A DNA stretch of 31,728 nucleotides from JAICTV01 sp035634055 (GTDB lineage: Bacteria; Planctomycetota; Phycisphaerae; Tepidisphaerales; Tepidisphaeraceae). The translations under genes were made by a program, and so were the position numbers. Shown here in pieces: positions 1 through 9,140 of this stretch. The stretch covers positions 1-31,728 of the forward strand of contig DASQDR010000079.1 in assembly GCA_035634055.1 (NCBI GenBank), given 5' to 3'. Under the pieces are notes generated by a model that was not told the origin of the DNA, made no database searches, and was given only the letters and a program-made list of their open reading frames with translations. Numbering within the stretch: the stretch's first letter is position 1; each line of letters begins with the position of its first letter.

Positions 1-3000
1 GCTGTTGCCGCCGATGGCCCCGTCGAAGGTGGCCGCGTCGCCGGCGACCGGCGCCCCGCCGCTGGACCAGCTGCCGCCGGCCGTCCAGTTCGTCGCCGCC
101 GCGCCGACCCACGTCCCGCCCGTGCCGCCGCCGCCGCCACCGGCGACTTGCAGCACGATGTTGTTGCCGACCTTGGCCAGCGTCCAGGTTTGGCCCGGGG
201 TGGTGCTGGTCGGGGCGGTGAACATGCCGGCGGTGAGGGCGTTGCTGGTCGTGCCGGCGATCAGGACATAGTCCCCGGCGGCCAGGCTGCCGTTGAGGGG
301 ATTGATGGTCAGGCCGAACGAGTTGGTCGGGCTCGAGGCGATGCTGTCGGCGACGAAGGTGTCGTTGCCGCTGGCGACGTTGTTCGACAGGTCAAACTTA
401 AAGGCGGTGCCGTTGGTCAGGGTCAGGCCCGGCGTGACGGACAGGCCGCCGGCGGTCCCGTCGGTGCCTGGGATCACCACGCCGCCCAGGGTGAGCGCCC
501 CGCCGCCGGCGGTGTCGGTGACCGAACCGGTGCCAGTCAGGCCGGCGAGGGTCTGAGTCTTGCCGTCAGCGTCGAACTTACCGCCGTTCTCAAGGGTCAG
601 CGTCGTGGTGGCCGGCAGGATGCCGTTGGCGCCGCTCTTGAGGGTGCCGGTGTCGACGATGGTCGCGCCGGTGTAGGTCTTGGCGACGCCGTTGAGGGTG
701 TAGGTGCCGGTGTTGCTCTTCTTGAAGTTCAAGGCGCCGCTGATGACGCCGTCGAAGTTGCCGGCGATGGCGTTGTTGACGGTGAAGGTCTTCACCGTGG
801 CGCCGGAGTTGGTGAGGGTCGCGGTGCCGCCGCCGGTGGGCGTCGTGTTCTGAAGCCCGGCGACGGTCTGGTTGTAGGAGTTGCCCGCGCCGTCGCTGAG
901 GTCGAAGGTGGTGAAGCGGCCGGCGGTGCCGGTGCCGTTGATGTTGAGCGTGGTGCCGGTCGGGAGAGCGTTGTCGATGCCCAGGCGCGTGATGGCGCCG
1001 GCGTTGTCGGTGGCGCCGCCGACCAGGTTGGTGGCGCCGGCGTAGGTGTTCTGCGCGCCGAAGGTCATGTTACCGGCGCCGCTGCGAGTCAGGCCGGTGT
1101 TGGCGGTGCCGGCGATGACGCCGTTGACGCGAGCAGTCGTGCCGGTCGCGGCGTCGATGAGGGGCACGCCCGAGGTCAGGGTGATGCCGCGAGTGGCGGC
1201 CAGGGTCGGGGTCGCCGGGCTAGCGGCGCTGATCTCAAGGCGAGCCCCACCGGCGATCTGGAGCTTGTCCGCCACGGCGTCGCCGACCGGTGCGGGTCCG
1301 AGGCCGGCGTCGGCGCCGATGCGGAGCGTGCCGCCGGTGATGATGGTCTTGCCCGTGTAGGAGTTGACGGTGCCGATGCTGAAGATGTTGGTGAAGATCG
1401 TCCCGGTGCCGGTCATCGACTTGGTGAGGTCACCCGAGCCGGTGATCTCGCCGGTCGAGCCGAGCGAGACGGTATAGCCGGCAGACGGGGCGTTGGTCGA
1501 GTCGAGCTCGACGGTGCCACCGAGCGCGCCCAGGGTGATTCCGCGGCCGCCGGTGTTGGTGACGCTGCCGGTGGCGATCCCGACGAACTGGAGCTTGCCG
1601 CCGTCGAGCTGCCAGTGGCTCGGGCGGGCGGTGACGATGGTGGAGAGGCCGTTTTGGTTGCTGTAGCGGAGCGTGCTGCCGTTGGTGACCTTGAAGTCGC
1701 CGGTGTGGGTGTTGAAGGCGCCCGAGAGCGGGTGGAAGACGCCGCCGCCGTCGAGGTTGAGGGTGCCGGTGCCGGCGATGTTGCCGGTCCAGGTGACGGT
1801 GTCGGCCGGGTCGACGCGAATGGTGGCCGGGGCGGTTCCCACATTAACGGCGTTGGTGTAGCTGCCGGAGGCGGGGTGGAGCCTGCCACCGGCGAGGGTG
1901 ACCGCGCCGGTGCCCAGGTTGGCCGGGGCGGAGACGCTGACCTGCCCGTCGCTGATGGTGGTCCCGCCGGTGTAGATATTGGTGCCGGCCAGGACCAGGT
2001 CGCCCGCGCCGCGCTTGGTCAGGGCGTTACCGCTGACCACGCCGCCGGCGGTGAACACGCCGCTGTCGACATGGATGGCGTTGGTGCCGACGGAGCTGAG
2101 GTCAATCTTTCGGGCGGAGGTGGTGCTGGCGGTCGGCCAGAGGGTGCCGCCGTTGATGCGGATCTCGTTGCCGGCGTTGCCGAGGTTGGCATCGTCGGCG
2201 AACTTCAGGTTGCCGGCGTTGATGGTGATCGGGACCGAGCCGCCGCCGAAGGTGCTGGTGGTGCTGCTGAGGACCAGCGAGCCGTCGCCGGACTTGGTGA
2301 GCCCTTCCAGGCCAGTGATCTTGCTGCCGATGGTGAGGGTGTTGCCCGCGCCGATGACGGTGATGACGCCTTCCTGCTGCCCGGGACCGAAGACGTCGTT
2401 GTCAACATCGTAGACGCCCAGGCCCATTCCGACTTCGCCGCCGGTGATGGATCCGGAGCCGGTGGCCAGGATCGCCGCCGACTTGAGGCTGAGCGAGCCG
2501 CCGATCGAGACGCTTGAGCCGCTGTTCAACTTAACGGAGTTGAACGTCCCGGTGGAGATGGCGGCGTTGGCGCCGGCGCCGACGGAGGCGTTGACGGTTT
2601 CGGAGTTGGTGGAGGTGAGCGTGCCGTACTCGCCGCCGGTGAGCGTGCGGGCGTGGCCGTTGGAATCGACGGTGACGAAGTCGCTGCCGGCGCCGGTGGC
2701 GGAGCTGTCGCCGACGAGGTAGGGCACGATGGCGATGGTCGTGCTGCCCGCCCCGCCGCTGCCGCCGATCATGCCGGCGCTGCTCATATCGATGAAGGTG
2801 CTGGAGTTGTTCATCCCGCGGAGCAGCGCGGTGCCGCGTGCGGTGCGCGAGATGCTCGTCAGGGCGTCGTTGCTGTCGGCGAACCGCAGGGTCGTGGTGC
2901 CGGTGGCGCCGCTGGCGGGCTGCACGGTGAAGATGGAGAAGCTGCCGACGTTCACGCCGGCCGCCTTCTGCGTCACGTTGGAGCTGGCGTGGCCGAGGAG

Positions 3001-6000
3001 CTTCAGCTCGCCGCCCACCATCGCGACCGTGGCGCCCGCGCCGATGCGATCGGCGAGCACGGTGCCGGAGTTATCCAGGGTGATGCTGCTGCCCGGGCTG
3101 ACCTTGTAGTTGGTGACACCGGCGGGCATCACGCCGTTGCCCTTGAGGACCAGCGCGCCCTGACGGATGTCGAAGCTGCTGCCCGCGCCCATTTGCGAGC
3201 CAATGAGCAGGGTGCCGGTGCTGTTGCCGGTGATGATCAGGTCGCCGGGACCTTCCTTGACCATGTTGCGGATGGTCGGGCTGTTGACGCTGCTAAGGGT
3301 GGTGACGCGAGCGCCGAGCGTGCCGGAGAGTTCGAGGCTGCCATCGGCGATGTTGATGCGGAAGACGCCGCCGCCGTTGTTGCTGGCGACGCCGACGTCG
3401 CTGTACACGTTTAGCCCGCCAGCGAAGGTGTTGGCCCCGCCAAGGTTTTCCAAGAACACGCCGTCGAGCTTATTGCCCTGCCCGGCGAACTGGAGGAGTT
3501 CCTTGGTGGCATAGTTGAAGCCGGCCGGCGAAGAGGCGGGGGCGCGGAAGGCGATCGTTGAAGCGGACTGTCCGTTCACGCCCGATGAAAGCGCGCTCAT
3601 GAGCACGCCGAGCGCCTGGTCCGTCGTGGCGCTGCCGAAGGCGGCGTCCTTCTCGACGATGAGGCGGCCTCCGAGCGGGCGGATGAAGTTGCCAAAGGTG
3701 TTGGCGTTGGCGCCGGTGAAGACGATATCGCCGTTGCCACCGGTGTAGAAGCCGGCGTTGATGGCGGTGCCATCGGGGCGGGTGCCGTTCTTGATCGCGC
3801 CGCTGAGGGTCAGCGTGGTGCCGGAGGCGGCGGTGAAGGAGTTGTAAAGGGTGTTGCCGCCGTTGAGGTCATACCCCATCAGCGTGATGTCGCCGGACCA
3901 GGTGTTGCTGGTGCCGGTGCCGGCGTTATCGAGGGCACCGTTGTAGACCCCGCCCGCGGGGACCAGTGCGCCGCCCGGGTTGCCGTGCATGGTCAGCGGC
4001 GCGGTGTAGTTGCCGGTGGCGCTGGTGAGCTGAAGCGCGCCGCCGCGGTAGCCGACGGTCGTGTCGTTGGTGCCGATGTTGCCGATGGTCACCGATCCTG
4101 CGCCGGCGAGGCGGGCGGTGCTGTTGACGACGGTGGTCCCCTGGTGCAGGTGGACGCCGCCGCCGTTGAAGTTGTTGGCGCCGGTCAGGGTGAGCGTGCC
4201 GTTGCCAACCTTGGTGAAGCCGGTCGAACTGATGTTGCTGGCGATGGTCAGCCCGGTGTAGTTGGCGACGATCCCCTCGCCGCCCCCGCTGGCGTTGCCG
4301 AACGAGAGCGTGCCGCCGGTGATGGTGCTGGCGGTGGTGGAGTTGGAGTAGATCATCCCGGAGCTGACCGTCAGGTTCTGCCCGGAACCGACGGTGATGG
4401 TCTGCCCCGCGGTGGCGGCGACGTTGCTGGCCCCGCCGAACTCGATCGCGCCCAAGGTCTTGCTGGCGGCGATGGTGGTCGCGGCGCCCGGGGCGAAGTT
4501 GGAGCCGGTGGCGGGGTTGGTGGTGGTGTCGTAGTTGGCGGCGGCGAGCATCTGCACGCCGTTGGCGCCATAGGTGGCGAGCGTGGCGACGCTGCCGTTG
4601 GCGGTGACGCTGGCGGAATCGGCAAGCACGCCCGGAATGACCGCGCCGCTGGCGACCGGGGCGCTGGTGAACTTCAGCTGCGCGAACGCGCCGGTGTTGG
4701 TACCCAGCCCGACGCCGCGGACGATGGCGAAGCCGCCCTCCTGCCGGACCAGCGAGCTGGCGGTAATGCTGCCGCCGAAGGTGCTGGTGCCGGGGGTGAA
4801 GCTGACGAAGTTCATCCCGCCGGTGGCGAGCACCAGGTTGCCGAAGGACTCGCTGGCAGCCGCCGCGTTGTTGCCGAGGAACGAGAGGTTCGCCGCGCGC
4901 AGCGTCACCGGCGCGTTCCCGATGCGGTTGGTGTTGTTGGTGCCGTTGTTGAGGATGAGCGAGCCGCGGAAGACGTCGACGCCGGCGGCGCTGGCGACCG
5001 AGCCATTGGTGCCGCTGAGGGAGAAGAGCGTGTTGTGCGTGTAGAGGGTGCCGGCGAAGGTGTTGGCGCCGGAGAAGCCGGTGGCGCCGAAGGCGTTCTG
5101 CTGCGCCGAGCCCATGACCACCTGTGCGCTGGTGGAGGTCCCGCCGATCACGCCGCCGTACGCGGTCACGCCGTTGGTGAACTCCACGCGGGCGTTGTTG
5201 GTGATGTTCTCCGTCGGCATGTTGCCCGCCGAGGCGATCAGTGTCCCGGCGCTGACGGTGACGGCGGAGGTGGGCTTGGAGTTGAGCGTCAGGCTGCCCG
5301 CGCCGGTCTTGGTCAGCGCGGCGCCGGAGATCACGTCGCCGATGTTCAGGTTGCCGCCGGCGGCGATGTTGTAGGTCGCCGGGTCGATCAACTGCTGCGG
5401 CGCGCTGAGCGAGTGGCTGCCCTGCAGGACGGTGACGGTGGCGTCGCCGGACGTGGCGTCGAGCTTGATCGGCGCGCCGCCGTTGACGATGTACGAGATC
5501 GCGCTGTCGTAGGTGATGGAGCCGACGGTCTTGGCGGTGCCGCTGGCGGTGATGGTGCGCCCGGCGGTGATGGCGCCGCCGAAGGTGACGGCGACGCCGG
5601 CGCCCTCGGGAACGGCGTTGGTGGACCAGCCGGCGGCGTTGTGCCACTGGGAGTTGCCGTCCAGGACCCAGGTCGCGTCGCCGCCGGTCGCGGACGCGGT
5701 GGTGACGATCAGCTTGAGCGCGCTGGTGGTGGTGTCGAGGCTGAACTCGTAGTCGAAGCCGGCCGGGGCATTTACGACCGAGATGTTGTTGCTGCCGCCG
5801 CCGGCGAGCTGCTGCGTGCCGCTCACCGGGACGTAGTCGATCAGGGTGTAGCTGCCGGGGACGAGATTGGGGGCGGTGATGTTGAACGCGCCGCCGCTGA
5901 GGGTCAGCCCGCCGGTGCCGGTGACGTTCACCAGGGTCGGGACGTTGCTGCCGTCAAAGGTGAAGTTGTTGATCGAGCCGGAGGAGAGGGTGAGCTTGTC

Positions 6001-7644
6001 GACGGTGAGGGTGCCTGCGCCGGCGACGCCGGGGGCGAAGGTGCCGCCGCTCTGGATGGTCAGCAGCGAGGTGCCGGCGGCGGTGCCGGCGCCGATGCGG
6101 CCGGTGCCGCCGAGCGTGCCGCCGCTGGCGACGGTGACGTTGCCGGTGCCGGTGCCCGAGCCGGTGGTGTTGTTCACCAGCAGCGTGCCTTCACTGACGG
6201 TGGTGGCGCCGGTGTAGGTGTTGGCGGCGGTGAAGGCCAAGGTGCCGCCGCCGACCTTCACGATGGGGACCCCCGCCTTGCTGACGTCCGTGGCGCGGGT
6301 GTAGGTGTTGCCGGTATCGACGTTGAAGGCGAAGCGGCCGCCGGCCGTGATGGTGGTGGTGTTGAGGGCGGTGTCGGTGTCGGCGTCGCTCCACTGTCCG
6401 GCGCCGCCGACGGAGACGCCAACGGTCCCGCTGGCCCCGACGTTCACCTTGCCGGCCACGTTGTAGCCGGGGAGCGACGCGGGGCTGTTGGCAATCAGGG
6501 TGCCGGCGTTGACGGCAGTGTTTCCGGTGTAGCTGTTGGCGCCTCTGAGGACCAGCGTGCCGGTGCCGGCGCCGGCCTTGGTCAGCGGCCCGGCGCCGGA
6601 GATCACGCCGCTGGCGGTGGCGGTCAGACCGGTGCTGACCTCCAGGTTGCCGCCGGCTGCGCCAAGCGCCATCGCGCGGGTCTCGTCATATGCCGTGCTC
6701 AGGCGAAGCTGGCCGGTCGCGCCGGTGAACTCGATGCTGTTGCTGGTGGCGCCCAGGCTGTTGATGCCCATGGAGACGAGCGTCGCCTGGTTGATGATCG
6801 TGTTGCCGGTGTACGTGTTGGCGGTTCCCAGCACCAGCGACACACCGCCGGTCTTGGTCAGGCTTCCGGTGCCGGAAATCACGCCACTGTGGAACGTGGC
6901 GCTGCCGCCGACCATGTTGATGGTCGCGTTGCCGGTGATGGCGATGTTGCGCGTGTTGGGGGCGGCGGCGGAGCCGCCGATCGACGTGGTGATGTTAAGG
7001 GCCGCGTCGGTGATCGACAGCGCGTTGGAGGCGGCGCCAAGGGCGCCGTCGCTGTTGACCGCCAGCGCGCCGCCGGTGATGGCGACCGGGCCGGTGAAGG
7101 TGTTGGCGCCGGTGAGGGTGAGGACGCCGGTGCCCGCCTTGGTCAGGCCCGCCGAGCCGGCGATCACGCCGGTGATGCTGGCGGCCGCGGGGCTGTTGAC
7201 GGTGATGGTCCCCTCGGTCAGCGTCAGGCCGCTGCCGCCAGCGATGGTGACGGTGCCTTCCTCGAAGGTCATCCCCTGCACGTCGGCGATGGACGTGCCG
7301 GACAGGGTGATGGTCGAGGCGCCGGTGCCATTGGCGCCGGCGGAGAAGACGGCGGTCTTGCCGCCGGTGCCCCAGTTGAGGGTGGCGGTGGTGTCGCCGC
7401 TCGAGGTCGTGTTCCAGTTGGCGAAACCGCTGTTCGCCCAGGTGCCCGAGGCAATGCCGCCGGCATCATTGGTGGCGCCGGCGGTGGTTCCGTTGATGTC
7501 CCAGTACAGTGGATCGGCCGCGCGGACCGAGGAGCCGAAGAGGACCGCCGCCGCGACGGCGGGCGTGGCCAGGATGGCGGTGCGGAGGATGCGCTTGGAG
7601 GTCTGACGCCGCGGAGTGGTGCTCCCACTGCTGGACTTGGTCAC
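1..7644 (-). CDS. Giant exported autotransporter-associated beta-strand repeat protein (partial, C-terminus off window)
   Basis: Reading the minus strand from the GTG at 7644, I found no stop codon in frame down to base 1, giving at least 2548 codons. GGGAG lies about 8 bases before the GTG. The N-terminus has an Arg/Lys-rich stretch, then the hydrophobic segment AILATPAVAAAVLFGSSVRA, a likely Sec signal cleaved near residue 43. The mature part starts YWDINGTTAG and is rich in Gly, Thr, Asn and Ala, with about 13 copies of a strand motif like GVLTLTGANTFTG (for example near 7095, 6815, 6530, 5050 and 1970). This matches the autotransporter-associated beta-strand repeat family (PF12951/TIGR02601), which folds as a right-handed beta-helix. 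Three passenger-like modules begin near residues 48, 660 and 2509. It is probably a cell-surface or secreted fibre or adhesin. No beta-barrel or PEP-CTERM anchor can be judged because the end is missing. Family is confident; function is unknown. Confidence 0.88.
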   Translation of the reverse strand, partial: MTKSSSGSTTPRRQTSKRILRTAILATPAVAAAVLFGSSVRAADPLYWDINGTTAGATNDAGGIASGTWANSGFANWNTTSSGDTTATLNWGTGGKTAVFSAGANGTGASTITLSGTSIADVQGMTFEEGTVTIAGGSGLTLTEGTITVNSPAAASITGVIAGSAGLTKAGTGVLTLTGANTFTGPVAITGGALAVNSDGALGAASNALSITDAALNITTSIGGSAAAPNTRNIAITGNATINMVGGSATFHSGVISGTGSLTKTGGVSLVLGTANTYTGNTIINQATLVSMGINSLGATSNSIEFTGATGQLRLSTAYDETRAMALGAAGGNLEVSTGLTATASGVISGAGPLTKAGAGTGTLVLRGANSYTGNTAVNAGTLIANSPASLPGYNVAGKVNVGASGTVGVSVGGAGQWSDADTDTALNTTTITAGGRFAFNVDTGNTYTRATDVSKAGVPIVKVGGGTLAFTAANTYTGATTVSEGTLLVNNTTGSGTGTGNVTVASGGTLGGTGRIGAGTAAGTSLLTIQSGGTFAPGVAGAGTLTVDKLTLSSGSINNFTFDGSNVPTLVNVTGTGGLTLSGGAFNITAPNLVPGSYTLIDYVPVSGTQQLAGGGSNNISVVNAPAGFDYEFSLDTTTSALKLIVTTASATGGDATWVLDGNSQWHNAAGWSTNAVPEGAGVAVTFGGAITAGRTITASGTAKTVGSITYDSAISYIVNGGAPIKLDATSGDATVTVLQGSHSLSAPQQLIDPATYNIAAGGNLNIGDVISGAALTKTGAGSLTLNSKPTSAVTVSAGTLIASAGNMPTENITNNARVEFTNGVTAYGGVIGGTSTSAQVVMGSAQQNAFGATGFSGANTFAGTLYTHNTLFSLSGTNGSVASAAGVDVFRGSLILNNGTNNTNRIGNAPVTLRAANLSFLGNNAAAASESFGNLVLATGGMNFVSFTPGTSTFGGSITASSLVRQEGGFAIVRGVGLGTNTGAFAQLKFTSAPVASGAVIPGVLADSASVTANGSVATLATYGANGVQMLAAANYDTTTNPATGSNFAPGAATTIAASKTLGAIEFGGASNVAATAGQTITVGSGQNLTVSSGMIYSNSTTASTITGGTLSFGNASGGGEGIVANYTGLTIASNISSTGFTKVGNGTLTLTGANNFNGGGVHLHQGTTVVNSTARLAGAGSVTIGNIGTNDTTVGYRGGALQLTSATGNYTAPLTMHGNPGGALVPAGGVYNGALDNAGTGTSNTWSGDITLMGYDLNGGNTLYNSFTAASGTTLTLSGAIKNGTRPDGTAINAGFYTGGNGDIVFTGANANTFGNFIRPLGGRLIVEKDAAFGSATTDQALGVLMSALSSGVNGQSASTIAFRAPASSPAGFNYATKELLQFAGQGNKLDGVFLENLGGANTFAGGLNVYSDVGVASNNGGGVFRINIADGSLELSGTLGARVTTLSSVNSPTIRNMVKEGPGDLIITGNSTGTLLIGSQMGAGSSFDIRQGALVLKGNGVMPAGVTNYKVSPGSSITLDNSGTVLADRIGAGATVAMVGGELKLLGHASSNVTQKAAGVNVGSFSIFTVQPASGATGTTTLRFADSNDALTSISRTARGTALLRGMNNSSTFIDMSSAGMIGGSGGAGSTTIAIVPYLVGDSSATGAGSDFVTVDSNGHARTLTGGEYGTLTSTNSETVNASVGAGANAAISTGTFNSVKLNSGSSVSIGGSLSLKSAAILATGSGSITGGEVGMGLGVYDVDNDVFGPGQQEGVITVIGAGNTLTIGSKITGLEGLTKSGDGSLVLSSTTSTFGGGSVPITINAGNLKFADDANLGNAGNEIRINGGTLWPTASTTSARKIDLSSVGTNAIHVDSGVFTAGGVVSGNALTKRGAGDLVLAGTNIYTGGTTISDGQVSVSAPANLGTGAVTLAGGRLHPASGSYTNAVNVGTAPATIRVDPADTVTWTGNIAGTGTLNLDGGGVFHPLSGAFNTHTGDFKVTNGSTLRYSNQNGLSTIVTARPSHWQLDGGKLQFVGIATGSVTNTGGRGITLGALGGTVELDSTNAPSAGYTVSLGSTGEITGSGDLTKSMTGTGTIFTNIFSIGTVNSYTGKTIITGGTLRIGADAGLGPAPVGDAVADKLQIAGGARLEISAASPATPTLAATRGITLTSGVPLIDAATGTTARVNGVIAGTANTGLTRSGAGNMTFGAQNTYAGATNLVGGATDNAGAITRLGIDNALPTGTTLNINGTGTAGRFTTFDLSDGAGNSYNQTVAGLQNTTPTGGGTATLTNSGATVKTFTVNNAIAGNFDGVISGALNFKKSNTGTYTLNGVAKTYTGATIVDTGTLKSGANGILPATTTLTLENGGKFDADGKTQTLAGLTGTGSVTDTAGGGALTLGGVVIPGTDGTAGGLSVTPGLTLTNGTAFKFDLSNNVASGNDTFVADSIASSPTNSFGLTINPLNGSLAAGDYVLIAGTTSNALTAGMFTAPTSTTPGQTWTLAKVGNNIVLQVAGGGGGGTGGTWVGAAATNWTAGGSWSSGGAPVAGDAATFDGAIGGNS

Positions 7645-7904
7645 GGTACTCTCCCGCCCCAGAGGGGCTTGATGACAGGCCGAAATGGTCGTGCTCTCTC
7701 GGATAGAATTGATGCGACAACCCCGTTGCCGCGGCAGCCGCCGCGCGGACCATTGATGAGCCCGGCGCGCCTGCGTGGATGGATGCCGTGCGGTGCCCTC
7801 GAACCGTGTGCCCTCGCGACACGGGGTTGCTGACCGACAACGTCGCCGCGCCGATGGTCGTGCACCGTCGGCGCAACTACACTCTTACCACTTGATCAAT
7901 CTCA

Positions 7905-7932
7905 TTTATAAACCAGCAGTATGGCAATGCAA
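7905..7932 (-). promoter_or_regulatory. Candidate promoter of the giant repeat protein
   Basis: On the minus strand TTGCAT (7932-7927) and TATAAA (7910-7905) are separated by 16 bases, in the only AT-rich island of this gap. The -10 is good and the -35 poor. The start codon is about 260 bases downstream. Confidence 0.35.
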
Positions 7933-8115
7933 GGGAAATGCAAAAAAAGCGAGTTTCCGGAACGGTTCGGGCGAACCTTGATCCGGGCCGAGAGTTGGGG
8001 CGGCGCATGGGCGGTTTTCCGCTTCTGGCGTCGATTTCGCCAAAAACGATAGGGGTTCGCGCGTTTGCCGCGCAGGCACCTGCCCTAGCGCTCCCGCGGG
8101 GTATCCTGACGTCAA

Positions 8116-8124
8116 TGCTACAAT
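8116..8124 (+). promoter_or_regulatory. Extended -10 promoter of the methyltransferase gene
   Basis: TGCTACAAT fits the extended -10 consensus TGnTATAAT at five of six core bases. No -35 is visible. The predicted transcript start near 8131 leaves a leader of about 15 bases and no Shine-Dalgarno motif before the ATG at 8146. Confidence 0.4.
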
Positions 8125-8145
8125 TGCTCTCGGAATCCCCGACCC

Positions 8146-8871
8146 ATGACCCGTGCGCCTCAATTGTTGGAACGTATCCACCGCCGGTACCAAACGTTGA
8201 CCGAGACGGTGCGGATCCACGGATACTCCTTCCCCTTCGTCCGCGTCGCCGACCCGGATCGCGTGCTGGACCAGGTGGCCGAGGAAGAGGATCGGCTGGA
8301 GCGGCTGAGCGGGCGGCGGGTGAACGCCGATCAGCTCCACCTCCCCTACTGGGCAGAGTTGTGGGACTCGGCCCAGGGAATCGCTCAGTGGCTGGCGCGC
8401 GGGGCGTCGCAGCGGCCGGGGGACGGGCGGGCGTGGGACGTGTTGGACCTGGGGTGCGGAATGGGTCTATCCGGAACCGTCGCCGCCCGGCTGGGGCACC
8501 GGGTGCTCTTCGCCGACCTGGAGCCGCCCGCCCTGCTGTTCGCCCGGCTGAACAGCCTGCCCGACGCCCGGCGGGTCCGCACCCGCCGCCTCGATTGGCG
8601 GACCGACCGCCTTGGCGAGCGCTTCGACCTGATCATCGGGGCCGACATCTTATATGAGCGGAAGCAGTGGGATCACCTCGAGCCCTTCTGGCGCGCCCAC
8701 CTCAAGTCCGGCGGCACGGTCCTTCTGGGCGAGCCCGGGCGGCAAACGGGCGACCTGTTCCAACCTTGGATCCGCCAGCGCGGCTGGGCGATGCACTTGG
8801 TGACCGAATCGGTCCCAACGCGCCCGACCCCAATCCGGCTGATGCTGCTGCGGCTCCACCCGTCGGAGTGA
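8146..8871 (+). CDS. Class I SAM-dependent methyltransferase, lysine-methyltransferase-like (Methyltransf_16 type)
   Basis: This is a 241-residue cytosolic protein. The SAM-binding motif I VLDLGCGMGL is at residues 99-108. An acidic post-beta2 position appears in FADLEPPAL, and a motif IV-like FDLIIGADILYE follows. LPYWAELWDSA just before motif I is typical of the METTL/ETFBKMT-like protein-lysine methyltransferase family (PF10294), where it helps form the active site, and HLKSGGTVLLGEPGR is the usual late strand. These motifs support SAM-dependent methyl transfer, probably to a protein; the substrate cannot be read from sequence. The ATG at 8146 has no clear ribosome-binding site, in keeping with a very short leader. 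It stands alone, divergent from the giant repeat protein, with nothing on the same strand downstream. Confidence 0.85.
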   Translation: MTRAPQLLERIHRRYQTLTETVRIHGYSFPFVRVADPDRVLDQVAEEEDRLERLSGRRVNADQLHLPYWAELWDSAQGIAQWLARGASQRPGDGRAWDVLDLGCGMGLSGTVAARLGHRVLFADLEPPALLFARLNSLPDARRVRTRRLDWRTDRLGERFDLIIGADILYERKQWDHLEPFWRAHLKSGGTVLLGEPGRQTGDLFQPWIRQRGWAMHLVTESVPTRPTPIRLMLLRLHPSE

Positions 8872-8914
8872 TCGCTGCCGGCTCTCACCGATCGTGAAGC
8901 CTTGCGCGACGGCG

Positions 8915-9134
8915 CAAAAAAACGCCCAGCACTCAAAGTGCGGGCGTTTAACAGCACGGACGGATCCACTCGTGGCGTGTGAGAGCGGTTTGATCGAACC
9001 CTTCTTTAAGGGTGGGTGAGTGCCAGGAGGTCTTTCGACCTCGTTGCACTCGCCATCCGTTTCCCGTCTCGGCGGCCGGCTCGTACAAAACCGACTGCAC
9101 TGCGGGCTTACTTCTGGCGAGCGGCAAACCCCGT
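8915..9134 (-). ncRNA. Candidate small structured RNA, about 220 nt, unknown family
   Basis: A minus-strand promoter at 9141-9171 and a strong intrinsic terminator at 8916-8949 bracket about 220 bases with no credible reading frame but strong secondary structure. The central hairpin pairs 9018-9023 (GAGTGC) with 9046-9051 (GCACTC) around an inner six-pair stem, 9027-9032 with 9037-9042, and a four-base loop. A second hairpin, ACCCTT/AAGGGT with a CTTT loop, spans 8998-9013. A third weak one lies around 8988-9001. I compared it by eye with 6S RNA, SRP RNA, tmRNA and RNase P RNA and found no diagnostic motifs. It could instead be the 3' part of a longer transcript from the LamG gene, but the internal promoter argues for an independent unit. 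Confidence 0.5.
8916..8949 (-). terminator. Strong intrinsic terminator (minus strand)
   Basis: 8921-8927 (AACGCCC) pairs with 8942-8948 (GGGCGTT), and 8929-8933 (GCACT) with 8937-8941 (AGTGC), around a three-base loop with one bulged base. On the minus strand the stem runs into a stretch of seven T (8922-8916). On the plus strand only three T follow, so it would be a weaker terminator for the methyltransferase. Confidence 0.8.
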
Positions 9135-9140
9135 GATCAT

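Larger units (their letters stand above)
7645..8145. other. Divergent intergenic region, 501 bp
   Basis: This gap separates the start of the giant exported protein (minus) from the methyltransferase (plus). I see no convincing coding sequence in it. It contains an unusually AT-rich stretch around 7880-7945 and candidate promoters for both flanking genes, listed separately. The giant-protein transcript would have a leader of roughly 250 bases if the proposed promoter is right. Confidence 0.6.

Noticed and set aside
3926..5647. Minus-strand frame rich in Arg/His/Gln
   Set aside because: It is a shifted-frame shadow of the giant gene, with RRRQH-type composition typical of out-of-frame GC-rich DNA.
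148..7833. Long open frames on the plus strand opposite the giant repeat gene (for example 148-2517 and 3985-7833)
   Set aside because: They lie codon-against-codon on the antisense of the Gly/Ala/Thr/Asn-rich coding frame. GC-rich codons on one strand rarely make stops on the other. Their translations are meaningless Gly/Ala/Val/Asp-rich sequence without domains, while the minus strand has a signal peptide and known repeats.
8985..9005. tRNA T-arm-like sequence GGGTTCGATC on the minus strand
   Set aside because: The flanking bases do not form a five-pair T-stem, and no acceptor, D or anticodon arm is found around it.
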